Positions 8,211 to 16,818 of a DNA stretch of 64,000 nt are shown here, piece by piece. The DNA comes from Pedobacter sp. PACM 27299. GTDB lineage: Bacteria; Bacteroidota; Bacteroidia; Sphingobacteriales; Sphingobacteriaceae. Each line of letters begins with the position of its first letter. The stretch's first letter is position 1. The position numbers and the translations under genes were made by a program. Where the stretch lies: assembly GCF_001412655.1 (NCBI RefSeq), contig NZ_CP012996.1:3968001-4032000 (forward strand). The letters run 5' to 3'. The notes below the pieces were generated by a model. That model saw only the letters and a list, made by a program, of their open reading frames with translations. It had not been told where the DNA came from and did not search any database.

Positions 8211-10652
8211 CTAGAACTCAAATATACAGCCAAATGAAGGGATCAGGTTCCCTGATTTGGTATTCAAGATAAATGGAATTCCGTTGGAACCATTGGTTTG
8301 TATTGGCTGCCCGTCAGTAGTTAAAAAACCGCTATTATCTTCTGTTCTTTTAAACGTATATTTTGGAAAATTGTCATTTTCATTTTTAAGAATATTTTGT
8401 ATGTCTATATAAAAATTCAAAGCTGTCTTTCTAAAATTCAAGCGCTTATCAATACGAAAATCCAGTTGACTGAATGATGATAACCTTTCGGCATTTAACT
8501 GGCTGTAATCTGCTATTCCTGTGCCCAGCGTTGAATAGTTTTGCTGGGATGCCTGCAAATCAAATGGTGTGTAGGGCGATCCTCCAGCATAGCGATATTT
8601 CAACCCTAAATCCCAATTGCGTTTTAATTTATAACCCAATGTAAGTGACAATAAATGTCTGTTATCCCATGATGATGAGATCAGCTGCTGATTCAATCCA
8701 GAAAATTTACTGACCACATAAGAATAACTTGCCACATAAAAAAAATTACGAACCAGTTTTTGCTGTACAAATAGTTCCACACCATAGGTTTCCCCCTTCC
8801 CTATACTGAGCACCTGCTCACTGCCAACAGAAGCATATTCTGCGCCCTGATTGGCAAGCGAAGTCCCGTTCGCTACAGAGACCGGGTAATTGCTGTACTG
8901 CTTGTAAAAAGTCTCCAAAGTAAATCTCAAATCATTTCTAGGCAAAAACTGGGTGCCAAGCACATAATGTGTCGATTGGATATAATCCATATTTTTATTC
9001 AAGGCTGCGCCATTATTATCCAGATAACCCAGCATAGTATAAGTGGGAATTTTGAAATAAGTCCCCACTGACGCACTTACATCCCATTTAGAACTGAGGT
9101 GATAAGCCAAAGATAATCTGGGAGAAAGCGTTTTCAACGGATCATTTCCACTATCTGTATAACTATTCAGGTCAGTACGAATACCCGCGGAAAGCAATAA
9201 TTTTTCATTAAAAATATTTTTTGAAGCCTGAAAAAATGCACCATATTTCCAAAATTCCATGTCATTATTGAACCTGATTACCTTTTGCGGCACCACTACT
9301 TCCCCCTGGGCATTGGTGATTTCATTAGACACTTTATTAAACAAATCTGCTTTATAGCCAACCAGTTGAGCCATTAGCCCCGCAGACAGCTTCCAGCCAT
9401 TTAGGAATTTATTGATGTCGAATCTAAACTTATTTTCAGTTTCCCGAGATTGAACTTTCAGACTCCTTTTACTTTGCTGCTTTAGTTCATCCTCGAATTT
9501 ATCCAGATTATTATCAAATACATTTCGGCTAAGCGTAAAGTTCAAATAGCCATTTTCAATCTGATGGTTCAAGTTAAAACCGGCAGTATAATTCCACTGA
9601 TTGATATAAGGTGTAGAACGCAGCACATAAGTATTTTCCAAGGTCGACTTTTTAGTTGCTGCAAAACTAAAACGATCGATCGCACCTAGACCTATAGCGG
9701 TAAGCTTGGTTTTAGCATTAAATTTATGAGTGACCTTATATTGAAAATCATCAAAATCGGGTCTGATGGGTAAATCAATTAGTTTAAATAAAAAACTGAG
9801 ATAAGATTTTCGAGCTGAGGCTAGAAATGTAGTATTTTTCGACAGCGGTCCTTCTAAAGTCAGTGCCGTTTCGGTAAAACTAACCCTGGCATTACCGGAC
9901 AATCTTTCCGAATTGCCTTCTCTTTGCCTGATCACAAAAGTCGAAGCCAAAGGATTGTCGTATCTGGAATCAAAAGCTGAAGAGCTCAGTTTTAAACTCT
10001 CAATAAAAGAAACATTGAGTATACCCTGAGCACCTCCCGAACTGCCCTGGGTTTGAAAATGATTCAGTACCGGAATCTCTATCCCATCCAGGTAATAGAC
10101 ATTTTCATTTGGAGCTCCACCCCTTATAATGATATCGTTCCGCTCACCAACACCGTTACTGATGCCCACACCCGGAAGTGTCTGAACCACTTTAGACACA
10201 TCAAAATTGCCCCCCGGACTACTTTTTATTTCTTCTGCTGTTAATTGCTGCACAGATAAAGGGGTAACCATATCAGTAGCAACCGCTGACTTTCCTCTAC
10301 TAAAATTGATGTTAACCTCATTTAAATTATTCAATTGAGACTGAAGCTCGAAATTGACCACTTGCGGATTCCCACTACCCACCACTATGTTGTATTTCAT
10401 CTGAGCTATATATCCGACAAGACTGGCAGAAACTTTATAGGTCCCTACCGGAACACTCATACGGAAACGGCCTGAGGTATCGCTCAGTGTTGAAATTGAT
10501 AAACCATCAACCGTAAGTGTAGCTCCGGAAAGGGATTTACCAGTGTTCATATCTTGTACAACTCCTGTTAACAATCCTCTTTGCTGGGAAAACACGGGAT
10601 TAAAAATAAACAACGCGGCTATAATTATGAAGTATCTAATTGTCAATTTCAA
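8211..10652 (-). CDS. TonB-dependent outer-membrane receptor
   Basis: An 813-residue protein with a signal peptide (1-22, ending FSQ), a carboxypeptidase-regulatory-like beta domain (about 24-110), a plug domain (about 130-240, with the conserved IIIRGGAPNENVYYLDGIE region shortened here) and a long C-terminal barrel ending in phenylalanine. It imports a large ligand across the outer membrane with TonB/ExbBD energy. No SusD partner is adjacent, so it is not a glycan-type pair. Its own promoter box lies upstream, though read-through from the photolyase operon on the same strand is possible. Confidence 0.88.
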   Translation of the reverse strand: MKLTIRYFIIIAALFIFNPVFSQQRGLLTGVVQDMNTGKSLSGATLTVDGLSISTLSDTSGRFRMSVPVGTYKVSASLVGYIAQMKYNIVVGSGNPQVVNFELQSQLNNLNEVNINFSRGKSAVATDMVTPLSVQQLTAEEIKSSPGGNFDVSKVVQTLPGVGISNGVGERNDIIIRGGAPNENVYYLDGIEIPVLNHFQTQGSSGGAQGILNVSFIESLKLSSSAFDSRYDNPLASTFVIRQREGNSERLSGNARVSFTETALTLEGPLSKNTTFLASARKSYLSFLFKLIDLPIRPDFDDFQYKVTHKFNAKTKLTAIGLGAIDRFSFAATKKSTLENTYVLRSTPYINQWNYTAGFNLNHQIENGYLNFTLSRNVFDNNLDKFEDELKQQSKRSLKVQSRETENKFRFDINKFLNGWKLSAGLMAQLVGYKADLFNKVSNEITNAQGEVVVPQKVIRFNNDMEFWKYGAFFQASKNIFNEKLLLSAGIRTDLNSYTDSGNDPLKTLSPRLSLAYHLSSKWDVSASVGTYFKIPTYTMLGYLDNNGAALNKNMDYIQSTHYVLGTQFLPRNDLRFTLETFYKQYSNYPVSVANGTSLANQGAEYASVGSEQVLSIGKGETYGVELFVQQKLVRNFFYVASYSYVVSKFSGLNQQLISSSWDNRHLLSLTLGYKLKRNWDLGLKYRYAGGSPYTPFDLQASQQNYSTLGTGIADYSQLNAERLSSFSQLDFRIDKRLNFRKTALNFYIDIQNILKNENDNFPKYTFKRTEDNSGFLTTDGQPIQTNGSNGIPFILNTKSGNLIPSFGCIFEF

Positions 10653-10680
10653 AGTTTTAAAGGGTTACTAAAATAGCTAT

Positions 10681-10688
10681 CAAATATA
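10681..10688 (-). promoter_or_regulatory. Minus-strand -7 box for the TonB receptor gene
   Basis: CAAATATA on the plus strand reads TATATTTG on the minus strand, a TAnnTTTG match 28 bp before the receptor start at 10652. Confidence 0.45.
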
Positions 10689-10701
10689 TAAATTACAGGG
10701 T

Positions 10702-10851
10702 TTAATTAGCCCTAATGATTGTTTTTCCAACACTTATCAAACAGTGTTGAACATCATCCCAATTCTTCTCCCACTTTTTGTGCCAGGTAAAACACCTATT
10801 ACAAACCTTGCAAATCTTAGCTGGTAAGTTTTGTTTTTTCACATTCTTCAT
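10702..10851 (-). pseudogene. DUF2256 small zinc-ribbon gene, frameshifted near its end
   Basis: The minus strand encodes a 49-residue protein whose first 36 residues match DUF2256 (KICKVCNRCFTWHKKWEKNW), a tiny cysteine protein often found beside photolyases. After the HC at residues 36-37 the frame diverges. Shifting by one base gives DKCWKNNH and a stop at 10712, the ending expected for the family, so one base appears lost and the final cysteine ligand with it. Its ATG shares one base with the photolyase stop (TAATG), so it is translationally coupled. A sequencing error is the alternative explanation. Confidence 0.65.
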
Positions 10852-12344
10852 TAGGTTGCTTTACTATCCAATTGTTCTAAAAAATTTTCAGCATGCATCA
10901 GATGAAGTTCCTGTTTTTCGCTCGGCATCTTATCATACATATTTACCAGCATACCTAACCGCGGGTTCTTCAAAAAGAAGCTACGATTTACGTGCATAAA
11001 CCGCCAAAATAATCCATCCCATACTGACTGCCATTCCCCCTTTTGATAATCACTCATTTTCATCAAGTAATTACTGCCGCTGATGTAAGGTTTTGTGACC
11101 ATCATGCCGCCATCGGCAAACTGTGTCATGCCATAAACATTAGGTACCATTACCCAGTCGTAAGCATCTATAAACATTTCCATAAACCACCGGTATACTT
11201 CATCAGGATCAAATTCACATAATTGCATAAAATTGCCTAAAACCATCAGCCTTTCTATATGGTGACAATACCCAGTTTGCAAAATCTTTTTAATAGTGAT
11301 ATCGACAGGAGCAATTCCAGTGTCACCGGTCCAGAAACTCTGCGGAATTTTTCTTTTAAATTTCCAGTAATTAGTGCTACGCTGTCTACCCCCCTCGCGC
11401 TCATAGACCAGGTGAACAAACTCCCGCCAACCCATGATTTGCCGTATAAACCCTTCTAAGGAGTTTAATGGGATATTGTTATTTTTTGCCGTTGCTAATG
11501 CCTCTTCAATAATTTGACCCGGCTGCAGTAGTCCAATATTCAACATCGGTGTAAGTACCGAATGATGAAGAATAGATTCATTAGCTACAATAGCATCTTC
11601 ATAAATACCAAATTTCTCAAAGCGGTTTTTCAAAAAATCATCCAGCCAGTTTAAAGCATCCTCAAAGGTAACCACAAACAAACAGGGTGTATTTAGCTCA
11701 CCGTAATTATTAGGAAAATGCTTTAGTACATATAATTTTGCTTCGACGACGAATTTATTTTCTTTGGGTAATTCCAGTTCAGGTACCTTTTCTTTTTTGG
11801 GGAATTTCTTGCGGTTATCCTCATCAAATGACCATCTCCCTCCAATTGGCTGCCCATCACTTTCCATCAGGATATTTCTTTTCTTTCGCTGGCTGATATA
11901 AAAATCGGTTTGAAAGTAAGTCTTTCGGTTATTGAAATAATCGGCCGTACTTCGTGTCGTGTTTAAAAAATTAGGGCTATCATAAACATGTAGGGTAACC
12001 TCATTCATAATACAAGCACTTTGCATTCTTTGAATCAACCAATTGTCGGCTACCGCTGCAATGTGTATATGCTTGATATTTTGCTGAACAAGGCTGTCCA
12101 CCAATAACCGGCAATCATTTTCCTTTGTATCTGACTCAATATAATTAACCGTAAACTCATTTTTCTGAAGCCAGTCTTGATAAAATTTCATGCTCGCCCG
12201 GTGCAAGACCAATTTTTTCCGGTGAAAATTATACTGCTTAAAAAAGAGCCATTCCTCCACAAGATAAACCGCACGGTCTTTTTGTAAAGCCGGGTGGTTT
12301 TGGAATAACTGGTGGGGAAAAATTAGCGTAACTGAGTTTACCAT
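10851..12344 (-). CDS. Photolyase of the PhrB/FeS-BCP class, without cluster cysteines
   Basis: A 497-residue flavoprotein of the cryptochrome/photolyase group related to bacterial (6-4) photolyases. The FAD-binding helical region is recognised by HHIERLMVLGNF and PNVYGMTQFADGG. Classical members hold a 4Fe-4S cluster with four cysteines. Here the CxxC region after MSDY reads QKGEWQSVWDG, and the earlier cysteine position (GIAPVD) is proline, so the cluster ligands are absent. It probably repairs UV lesions or senses light. The gene lies 6 bp after the DASH gene and is coupled to DUF2256 downstream. Confidence 0.85.
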   Translation of the reverse strand: MVNSVTLIFPHQLFQNHPALQKDRAVYLVEEWLFFKQYNFHRKKLVLHRASMKFYQDWLQKNEFTVNYIESDTKENDCRLLVDSLVQQNIKHIHIAAVADNWLIQRMQSACIMNEVTLHVYDSPNFLNTTRSTADYFNNRKTYFQTDFYISQRKKRNILMESDGQPIGGRWSFDEDNRKKFPKKEKVPELELPKENKFVVEAKLYVLKHFPNNYGELNTPCLFVVTFEDALNWLDDFLKNRFEKFGIYEDAIVANESILHHSVLTPMLNIGLLQPGQIIEEALATAKNNNIPLNSLEGFIRQIMGWREFVHLVYEREGGRQRSTNYWKFKRKIPQSFWTGDTGIAPVDITIKKILQTGYCHHIERLMVLGNFMQLCEFDPDEVYRWFMEMFIDAYDWVMVPNVYGMTQFADGGMMVTKPYISGSNYLMKMSDYQKGEWQSVWDGLFWRFMHVNRSFFLKNPRLGMLVNMYDKMPSEKQELHLMHAENFLEQLDSKAT

Positions 12345-12350
12345 GATATG

Positions 12351-13655
12351 TTAAGATTCAAGCCAAAGCTGCTGAAAAACCTGATCCGGATCGTAAGTTG
12401 CTGACTGTTTATCTATATTGAAATAACGAGTTGTTCTTGGGTCATTTCCTACCCCTGCAAGATAAGCCCAATTACCCCAGTTATTACAAACGTCATAATC
12501 GATTAATTGCTGTTCAAAATATGCCGCACCATAACGCCAGTCTAAACACAAATCGTTACAAAAATAGCTGGCTACATTTTGCCTACCTCTATTGCTCATA
12601 AAACCTGTTAGCTTTAGTTCAATCATATTGGCATCAATAAATGGTACTCCGGTTGTACCATTGATCCAATGATTTAACTTCATATTAAACTGATCAGTAT
12701 TTGCTAACATTGATTGCAGATTAGCTGACCTTTGAAAATAGCGCTTCGCGTTTTTCTGCATACAAAAGCCAAAATAGTCCCGCCATAACAACTCAAACAC
12801 CAACCAGTAAGTGGATTCGTTTGCTCGGTATGCTACTTCATATTTTTTTATAGCTTCATAAAGCTCTCTAGCAGAAATACAACCTAAAGCCAGCCAGGCT
12901 GAAAACTTAGAAGAATACCTTTCCCCAACCATACCATTTCGTGTCTGTTTATAAATTGATAAGGCCCTGGTTTCATAAAGATAATAGTGTAATCGTTGAT
13001 GAGCCTGCTCAGTCCCACCTTTAAACTGTATTGCCGCCCGTGGATCAGCAATAATATCGGTGGAGTCTAACTCATTTAAAATTGCCAAATTCAAGGCGGC
13101 AATTGGTGGCGATGGAATAGCTAATGGTTTAGGTAATACCGGTCTAATCGAAACTTTATTTTCTGTACTTTTTCTAAACGCTGTAAATACATCTGGCAGC
13201 AGTTCTAATGAAAAAGGCAGATCCTCAGCACGAAAAAGGTTACGACAATCAAAGGTCGAAAAAGAACAATTCAAGCCAAGCAGTTTATCTGTTACTTTTT
13301 TTTGCGTACATAACTCTTCAGGTGCAACTTCTTTCTCTGCATAAATTCTTTGAGCGCCATATTCTTTTACGAGTTTGAAGATCTCTTTTTCAGGAGTTCC
13401 CTTTAGCAATACCAAACCCGAGCCGACCTTTCTTAAATCTTGCTCCAGTTGCTGCAAACTTTCCTTTAAAAACTTCAACCGGAAATCACCAGTCTTTTTA
13501 AACTTGAATGCTGTTATTTGAAAAAGATGATCGTCCAAACAATAAAATGGGATGACTATATCATTTTCTTCTACCGCATTAAACAAACATTCATTATCCC
13601 GCAAACGCAAGTTAGTTTTAAACCAAACTAAAGCTATTTTTTTTTCAGGCATCAT
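12351..13655 (-). CDS. DASH-type cryptochrome/photolyase
   Basis: A 434-residue protein with the N-terminal antenna-binding Rossmann domain (starting IALVWFKTNLRLRDNE) and the C-terminal FAD domain (about 220-430). FAD and substrate motifs include GERYSSKFSAWLALG, MSNRGRQNVASYF and WGNWAYLAGVGNDPR, which place it in the DASH family. These enzymes repair cyclobutane dimers in single-stranded or looped DNA, or act as blue-light receptors. Two adjacent ATG codons are possible starts. It lies 7 bp after a broken TIGR03643 gene and 6 bp before a second photolyase in one operon. Confidence 0.9.
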   Translation of the reverse strand: MMPEKKIALVWFKTNLRLRDNECLFNAVEENDIVIPFYCLDDHLFQITAFKFKKTGDFRLKFLKESLQQLEQDLRKVGSGLVLLKGTPEKEIFKLVKEYGAQRIYAEKEVAPEELCTQKKVTDKLLGLNCSFSTFDCRNLFRAEDLPFSLELLPDVFTAFRKSTENKVSIRPVLPKPLAIPSPPIAALNLAILNELDSTDIIADPRAAIQFKGGTEQAHQRLHYYLYETRALSIYKQTRNGMVGERYSSKFSAWLALGCISARELYEAIKKYEVAYRANESTYWLVFELLWRDYFGFCMQKNAKRYFQRSANLQSMLANTDQFNMKLNHWINGTTGVPFIDANMIELKLTGFMSNRGRQNVASYFCNDLCLDWRYGAAYFEQQLIDYDVCNNWGNWAYLAGVGNDPRTTRYFNIDKQSATYDPDQVFQQLWLES

Positions 13656-13662
13656 CGGTGTA

Positions 13663-13953
13663 TTAATTTCTTTTAGAAATTTTATTAGAGCTGATGGCTC
13701 TTTGTCTGCTACATTTGAATCTGCAAACTGAATGCTGCTCCAGCATTTTGCTATGTTTAGTGGCTCTCCCCTGCACCCTTTTACGCCATAATTTGAAGCT
13801 TGAAGCCTTCATTTCTCTGCGCATTAAGGCTATCACCTGCTATTCTTTAATTCCAAATTGGAAAGTAATGGCATCAAATGGAGTTCGATCTTCCCAGGCC
13901 ATTTCTATAATCCGATCCTTAGCTGCCAAATCAAATATTAAAGTATTCATCAT
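13663..13953 (-). pseudogene. TIGR03643-family gene interrupted by an amber codon
   Basis: Read from ATG at 13953, the minus strand gives a protein of the TIGR03643 family: DRIIEMAWEDRTPFDAITF, then after codon 38 the continuation VIALMRREMKASSFKLWRKR and TKHSK. Codon 38 (13840-13842) is TAG, one substitution from lysine, glutamate or glutamine codons. The remainder is open to TAA at 13663-13665, giving 97 codons. This family commonly sits beside photolyase or cryptochrome genes, as here. Either the gene is recently inactivated, the stop is suppressed, or the base is a sequencing error. Confidence 0.75.
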
Positions 13954-14020
13954 AAAAAAGCAAAATAAGTTGGTGCGATATATTATAAAAATTAGACTTT
14001 ATTAAAAATTTGCAGTTCAA

Positions 14021-15283
14021 TTAACCGGGCTCTGCCGCCTTAATTATAGCTTCGGCCGCGAGTCTGCCACTTTTAAGAGCTGCATTGATTGAGCCATTCA
14101 TTAAATAATCTCCACAAACAAAGCACTGATCATTTAATCTCAGTAAATGATGCCCTGGCTGATTAGTAACCTGATCATCATTAGGCAGCGCATAATTGAT
14201 ATGGTAGGTTTTAAGATGCTCCCAGTTGAGCGCATCAGGATACCAAAATTTCATTTCTGATATCACTCTATCCTGAAGTTGGGTTTGATTCGCCTGTAAA
14301 TGATGACCAATAAGAGATACTGATATTAAAGCCTTGCCATTACTGGAATACACTGGGGATATCTGATCCATCACAGCAATATTATTAACCAATTTTCCGG
14401 ATAAAGTGTTCAAAGCGATCAGCGGCATGTTAAACGGCTTTTTATCAGCTGTAAAATACATATTAGTAACGGAGTGGTATGATTTTACCAGGTCCTGCTG
14501 AAATGGAGCTGGCATTTGAATAGGATTTGTGGCAATCAGGATATATTTAGCCTTGTAAACTGATTTTGAAGACGTGATTACACTACCACCATCAATAGTT
14601 TCTACTTTTTCATTAAAAACCAATTCATCAACAGAAAGACTTTGCGCCAGTTGTAAAGGAATCATTCCCATTCCTTTAGCCGGAATAGCGGCATCTCCTT
14701 CGCTAAACATTTTAAAAACAAATTCAAACATGCGGCTTGAAGTGCTCAACTGGTCTTCAAGAAAAATCCCCGTCAAAAAAGGCTTAAAGAACTGTCTGAT
14801 CATCGTTTCGCTAAAGCCCTCTTTTTTCAAATAGTCAATAGTGCTGATCTCCTTTTCAGAAAATATTCGTTCCATGGTCTTGCGGCTAAGTTTCAGTTTT
14901 AGCCTCAGCATGTTAAATTTATCCGCTAATGTACCTACAGAAGAAAAAAGAGTGCTCATCAATGCGCCCGGCTGGCGCAGCGGATCGCCAATCCTAGAGA
15001 TTCCATTTTTATTTAAAATCAAAGCACCCGGGTCAAACCTGCAAAGCGCTAACGCTTCATAATTTAAAAAGCGTTTTGCTTCTGGATAGGCAGTCAATAA
15101 AACCTGAAAGCCACGATCAAGAAGAAAACCATTTACTTCATCAGTCTGTACTCTGCCACCTACAGCGTTAGAAGATTCAATAACGAGCACAGATTTACCC
15201 GCCTGCTTTAAAACTTTGGCAGCAGCTAAACCAGCTAACCCCGCACCAATGATCATCACATCTGTTTCCATATTTGACATCAA
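14021..15283 (-). CDS. FAD-dependent amine oxidase/phytoene desaturase-like oxidoreductase
   Basis: A 420-residue protein with an N-terminal dinucleotide-binding motif (IIGAGLAGLAAAK, residues 11-23) and the VGGRVQT motif typical of FAD-dependent amine oxidases, protoporphyrinogen oxidases and carotenoid desaturases. The C-terminal FAD motif is VCGDYLMNGSINAALKSGR. Substrate is unknown. It overlaps the flavin reductase gene by 4 bp and belongs to the photolyase operon, so a redox role in photo-oxidative stress is likely. Similar oxidoreductases occur in light-induced clusters of other bacteria. Confidence 0.82.
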   Translation of the reverse strand: MMSNMETDVMIIGAGLAGLAAAKVLKQAGKSVLVIESSNAVGGRVQTDEVNGFLLDRGFQVLLTAYPEAKRFLNYEALALCRFDPGALILNKNGISRIGDPLRQPGALMSTLFSSVGTLADKFNMLRLKLKLSRKTMERIFSEKEISTIDYLKKEGFSETMIRQFFKPFLTGIFLEDQLSTSSRMFEFVFKMFSEGDAAIPAKGMGMIPLQLAQSLSVDELVFNEKVETIDGGSVITSSKSVYKAKYILIATNPIQMPAPFQQDLVKSYHSVTNMYFTADKKPFNMPLIALNTLSGKLVNNIAVMDQISPVYSSNGKALISVSLIGHHLQANQTQLQDRVISEMKFWYPDALNWEHLKTYHINYALPNDDQVTNQPGHHLLRLNDQCFVCGDYLMNGSINAALKSGRLAAEAIIKAAEPG

Positions 15284-15930
15284 GAATTAACAGGATTATT
15301 TATTTCATGAGGCTCTACCCCTGGCTTGGCATAAGCCAAACGGCCAATAGCCTGCGGCAAAAAATAAGCATCCAAACCGGCAACAGTCATGGTCTTGGCT
15401 TTCACATGATCCACAGTACCATCCTCAGCAATCAGATCATCATCAGCTAGGATTTGAACGATTTCTCCGATTAGAATAGTGGTACCATTAATTTCAACAT
15501 CAATAATTTCCCTTAGCTCCAGTCCGATACAAATGGAGGATTGCTTAACAAAAGGTGCTTTAAAACGATCAACATATAACTTTTGAAATCCACAGGTATC
15601 AAATTCGGATACATTAGATGGGTAGTAGGCGCTAGTTTGGTGTGCCTGCATATACCATTCTGGCAAAACATTATTTAAAGTGTACTGGCCTGTGGATTTA
15701 ATATTTGAAAGCGTGCTGTTCTGCTCACGTTCTGGTCTTATCACAATACCTAAAAGCGGTGGATTAGCGCCCAGATGAAAGGCCGAACTAATCACGCATA
15801 AATTAGTAATTCCTTCAGTACTGGCAGTACCTAAAAGATTCAGTGACTTATAGCCAACTAAACTATTAATCAGGCTAATCCTGTACCGTTTTTCTAACTG
15901 GTAGATCTGCTCACTCTTAATATTTACCAT
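15280..15930 (-). CDS. Flavin reductase-like FMN-binding protein
   Basis: A 216-residue protein of the flavin reductase split-barrel family: the N-terminal region LLGTASTEGITNLCVISSAF and the NPPLLGIVIRPERE strand form the FMN site. Such proteins reduce or bind FMN and may supply reduced flavin to a partner. It overlaps the FAD oxidoreductase gene (4 bp, ATGA-type) and lies 1 bp after the SDR gene, so the three are co-translated. Supplying reduced flavin to the neighbouring flavoenzymes is a plausible but unproved role. Confidence 0.82.
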   Translation of the reverse strand: MVNIKSEQIYQLEKRYRISLINSLVGYKSLNLLGTASTEGITNLCVISSAFHLGANPPLLGIVIRPEREQNSTLSNIKSTGQYTLNNVLPEWYMQAHQTSAYYPSNVSEFDTCGFQKLYVDRFKAPFVKQSSICIGLELREIIDVEINGTTILIGEIVQILADDDLIAEDGTVDHVKAKTMTVAGLDAYFLPQAIGRLAYAKPGVEPHEINNPVNS

Positions 15931-15931
15931 A

Positions 15932-16651
15932 TTAACTTGTTTTTAATTTTCCCAATCCGCCATCCACACCAATGACTTGCCCTGTTATCCAATTGCTTTG
16001 ATCCGAAAGTAAAAAAGCAATCAAACTACTGATATCTTCTGGTTGCCCAACCTTTGATAAAGGATGTCTTTTCGCAGAAGCTTCACGTTTTTCGGCAGAG
16101 TTCAATAGATTTTTAGCCAGTGGCGTATCAGTAAGCGATGGAGCTACCACATTAACCCGTATCTGCTGGGTAGCAAATTCCGCTGCCAACGATAATCCCA
16201 ATCCCTCTACAGCTGCTTTTGCTGCAGCGACACTGGCATGATAAGGCATTCCGGTGCTAGCAGCAACAGAACTAATCAAAACTATAGATGATGAGGCGGC
16301 ATTTTTCAAATGTTTAACAGATTGCTGAATAATGCGTGCAGCACCCAGAACGTTAATTCTGTAGTCGTTTAAGAAATCTTCTTCAGTAAGCCTATTGAAA
16401 GGCTTAAGGGTAATGCTACCCACTGAATACACCAAACCATGTAAATGCTCAGGAAGAAAGTCTACCATGGCACTCAGATCATCCAGAACATCCAAACACA
16501 AGTGCCTGATACCCTTAGGCCAATCCGAATGCTCAGTTCTGGATATATTATAGACAGTAGCACCATTTAGAGCCAGCGAGCTGACCAGCGAAAGCCCAAT
16601 ACCCGAACTTCCACCTACAACTAATATGTTTTTCCCTTCAAAATTCATCAT
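15932..16651 (-). CDS. SDR-family protein with altered catalytic tyrosine position
   Basis: A 239-residue Rossmann protein with GGSSGIG at residues 13-19 and the NNAG-like SVG region. The catalytic serine is visible (LISSVA), but the YxxxK motif reads VAAAK at 141-145, so the tyrosine is replaced by valine; Y137 lies four residues earlier. Similar photolyase-linked SDR proteins appear to share this, so the change may be a family trait. It is the first gene of the leftward photolyase operon, with its promoter facing the MarR gene. Confidence 0.82.
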   Translation of the reverse strand: MMNFEGKNILVVGGSSGIGLSLVSSLALNGATVYNISRTEHSDWPKGIRHLCLDVLDDLSAMVDFLPEHLHGLVYSVGSITLKPFNRLTEEDFLNDYRINVLGAARIIQQSVKHLKNAASSSIVLISSVAASTGMPYHASVAAAKAAVEGLGLSLAAEFATQQIRVNVVAPSLTDTPLAKNLLNSAEKREASAKRHPLSKVGQPEDISSLIAFLLSDQSNWITGQVIGVDGGLGKLKTS

Positions 16652-16738
16652 CCTAATTATTTAAAAAAATCTAATGTTACAAATTGAATGCTATTAAAAC
16701 ACCAGCTAACACCTATAACAACCAGCAATATTAGTACA

Positions 16739-16746
16739 CAAAAGTA
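16739..16746 (-). promoter_or_regulatory. Minus-strand -7 box of the photolyase operon
   Basis: CAAAAGTA reads TACTTTTG on the minus strand, a TAnnTTTG match. It lies 87 bp before the SDR start and faces away from the MarR promoter. Confidence 0.5.
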
Positions 16747-16764
16747 TTTATTTAGTTTTAAATA

Positions 16765-16789
16765 ATACTATTTTTTATAAATATAGTAT
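16765..16789 (+). promoter_or_regulatory. Inverted repeat between divergent light-regulon promoters
   Basis: ATACTAT at 16765-16771 mirrors ATAGTAT at 16783-16789. It occupies the -33 zone of both divergent promoters and overlaps the MarR -7 box by three bases. MarR proteins bind such palindromes, so this is the likely shared operator. Confidence 0.5.
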
Positions 16790-16794
16790 ATTTG
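16787..16794 (+). promoter_or_regulatory. -7 box of the MarR/carotenoid operon
   Basis: TATATTTG is an exact TAnnTTTG match, 24 bp before the MarR ATG at 16819. Confidence 0.55.
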
Positions 16795-16818
16795 TACACT
16801 AATTAAATCCAATTAATC

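Noticed and set aside
13694..14005. 103-codon plus-strand frame opposite the photolyase operon
   Set aside because: It is the antisense shadow of the TIGR03643 gene, whose minus-strand reading matches a known family.
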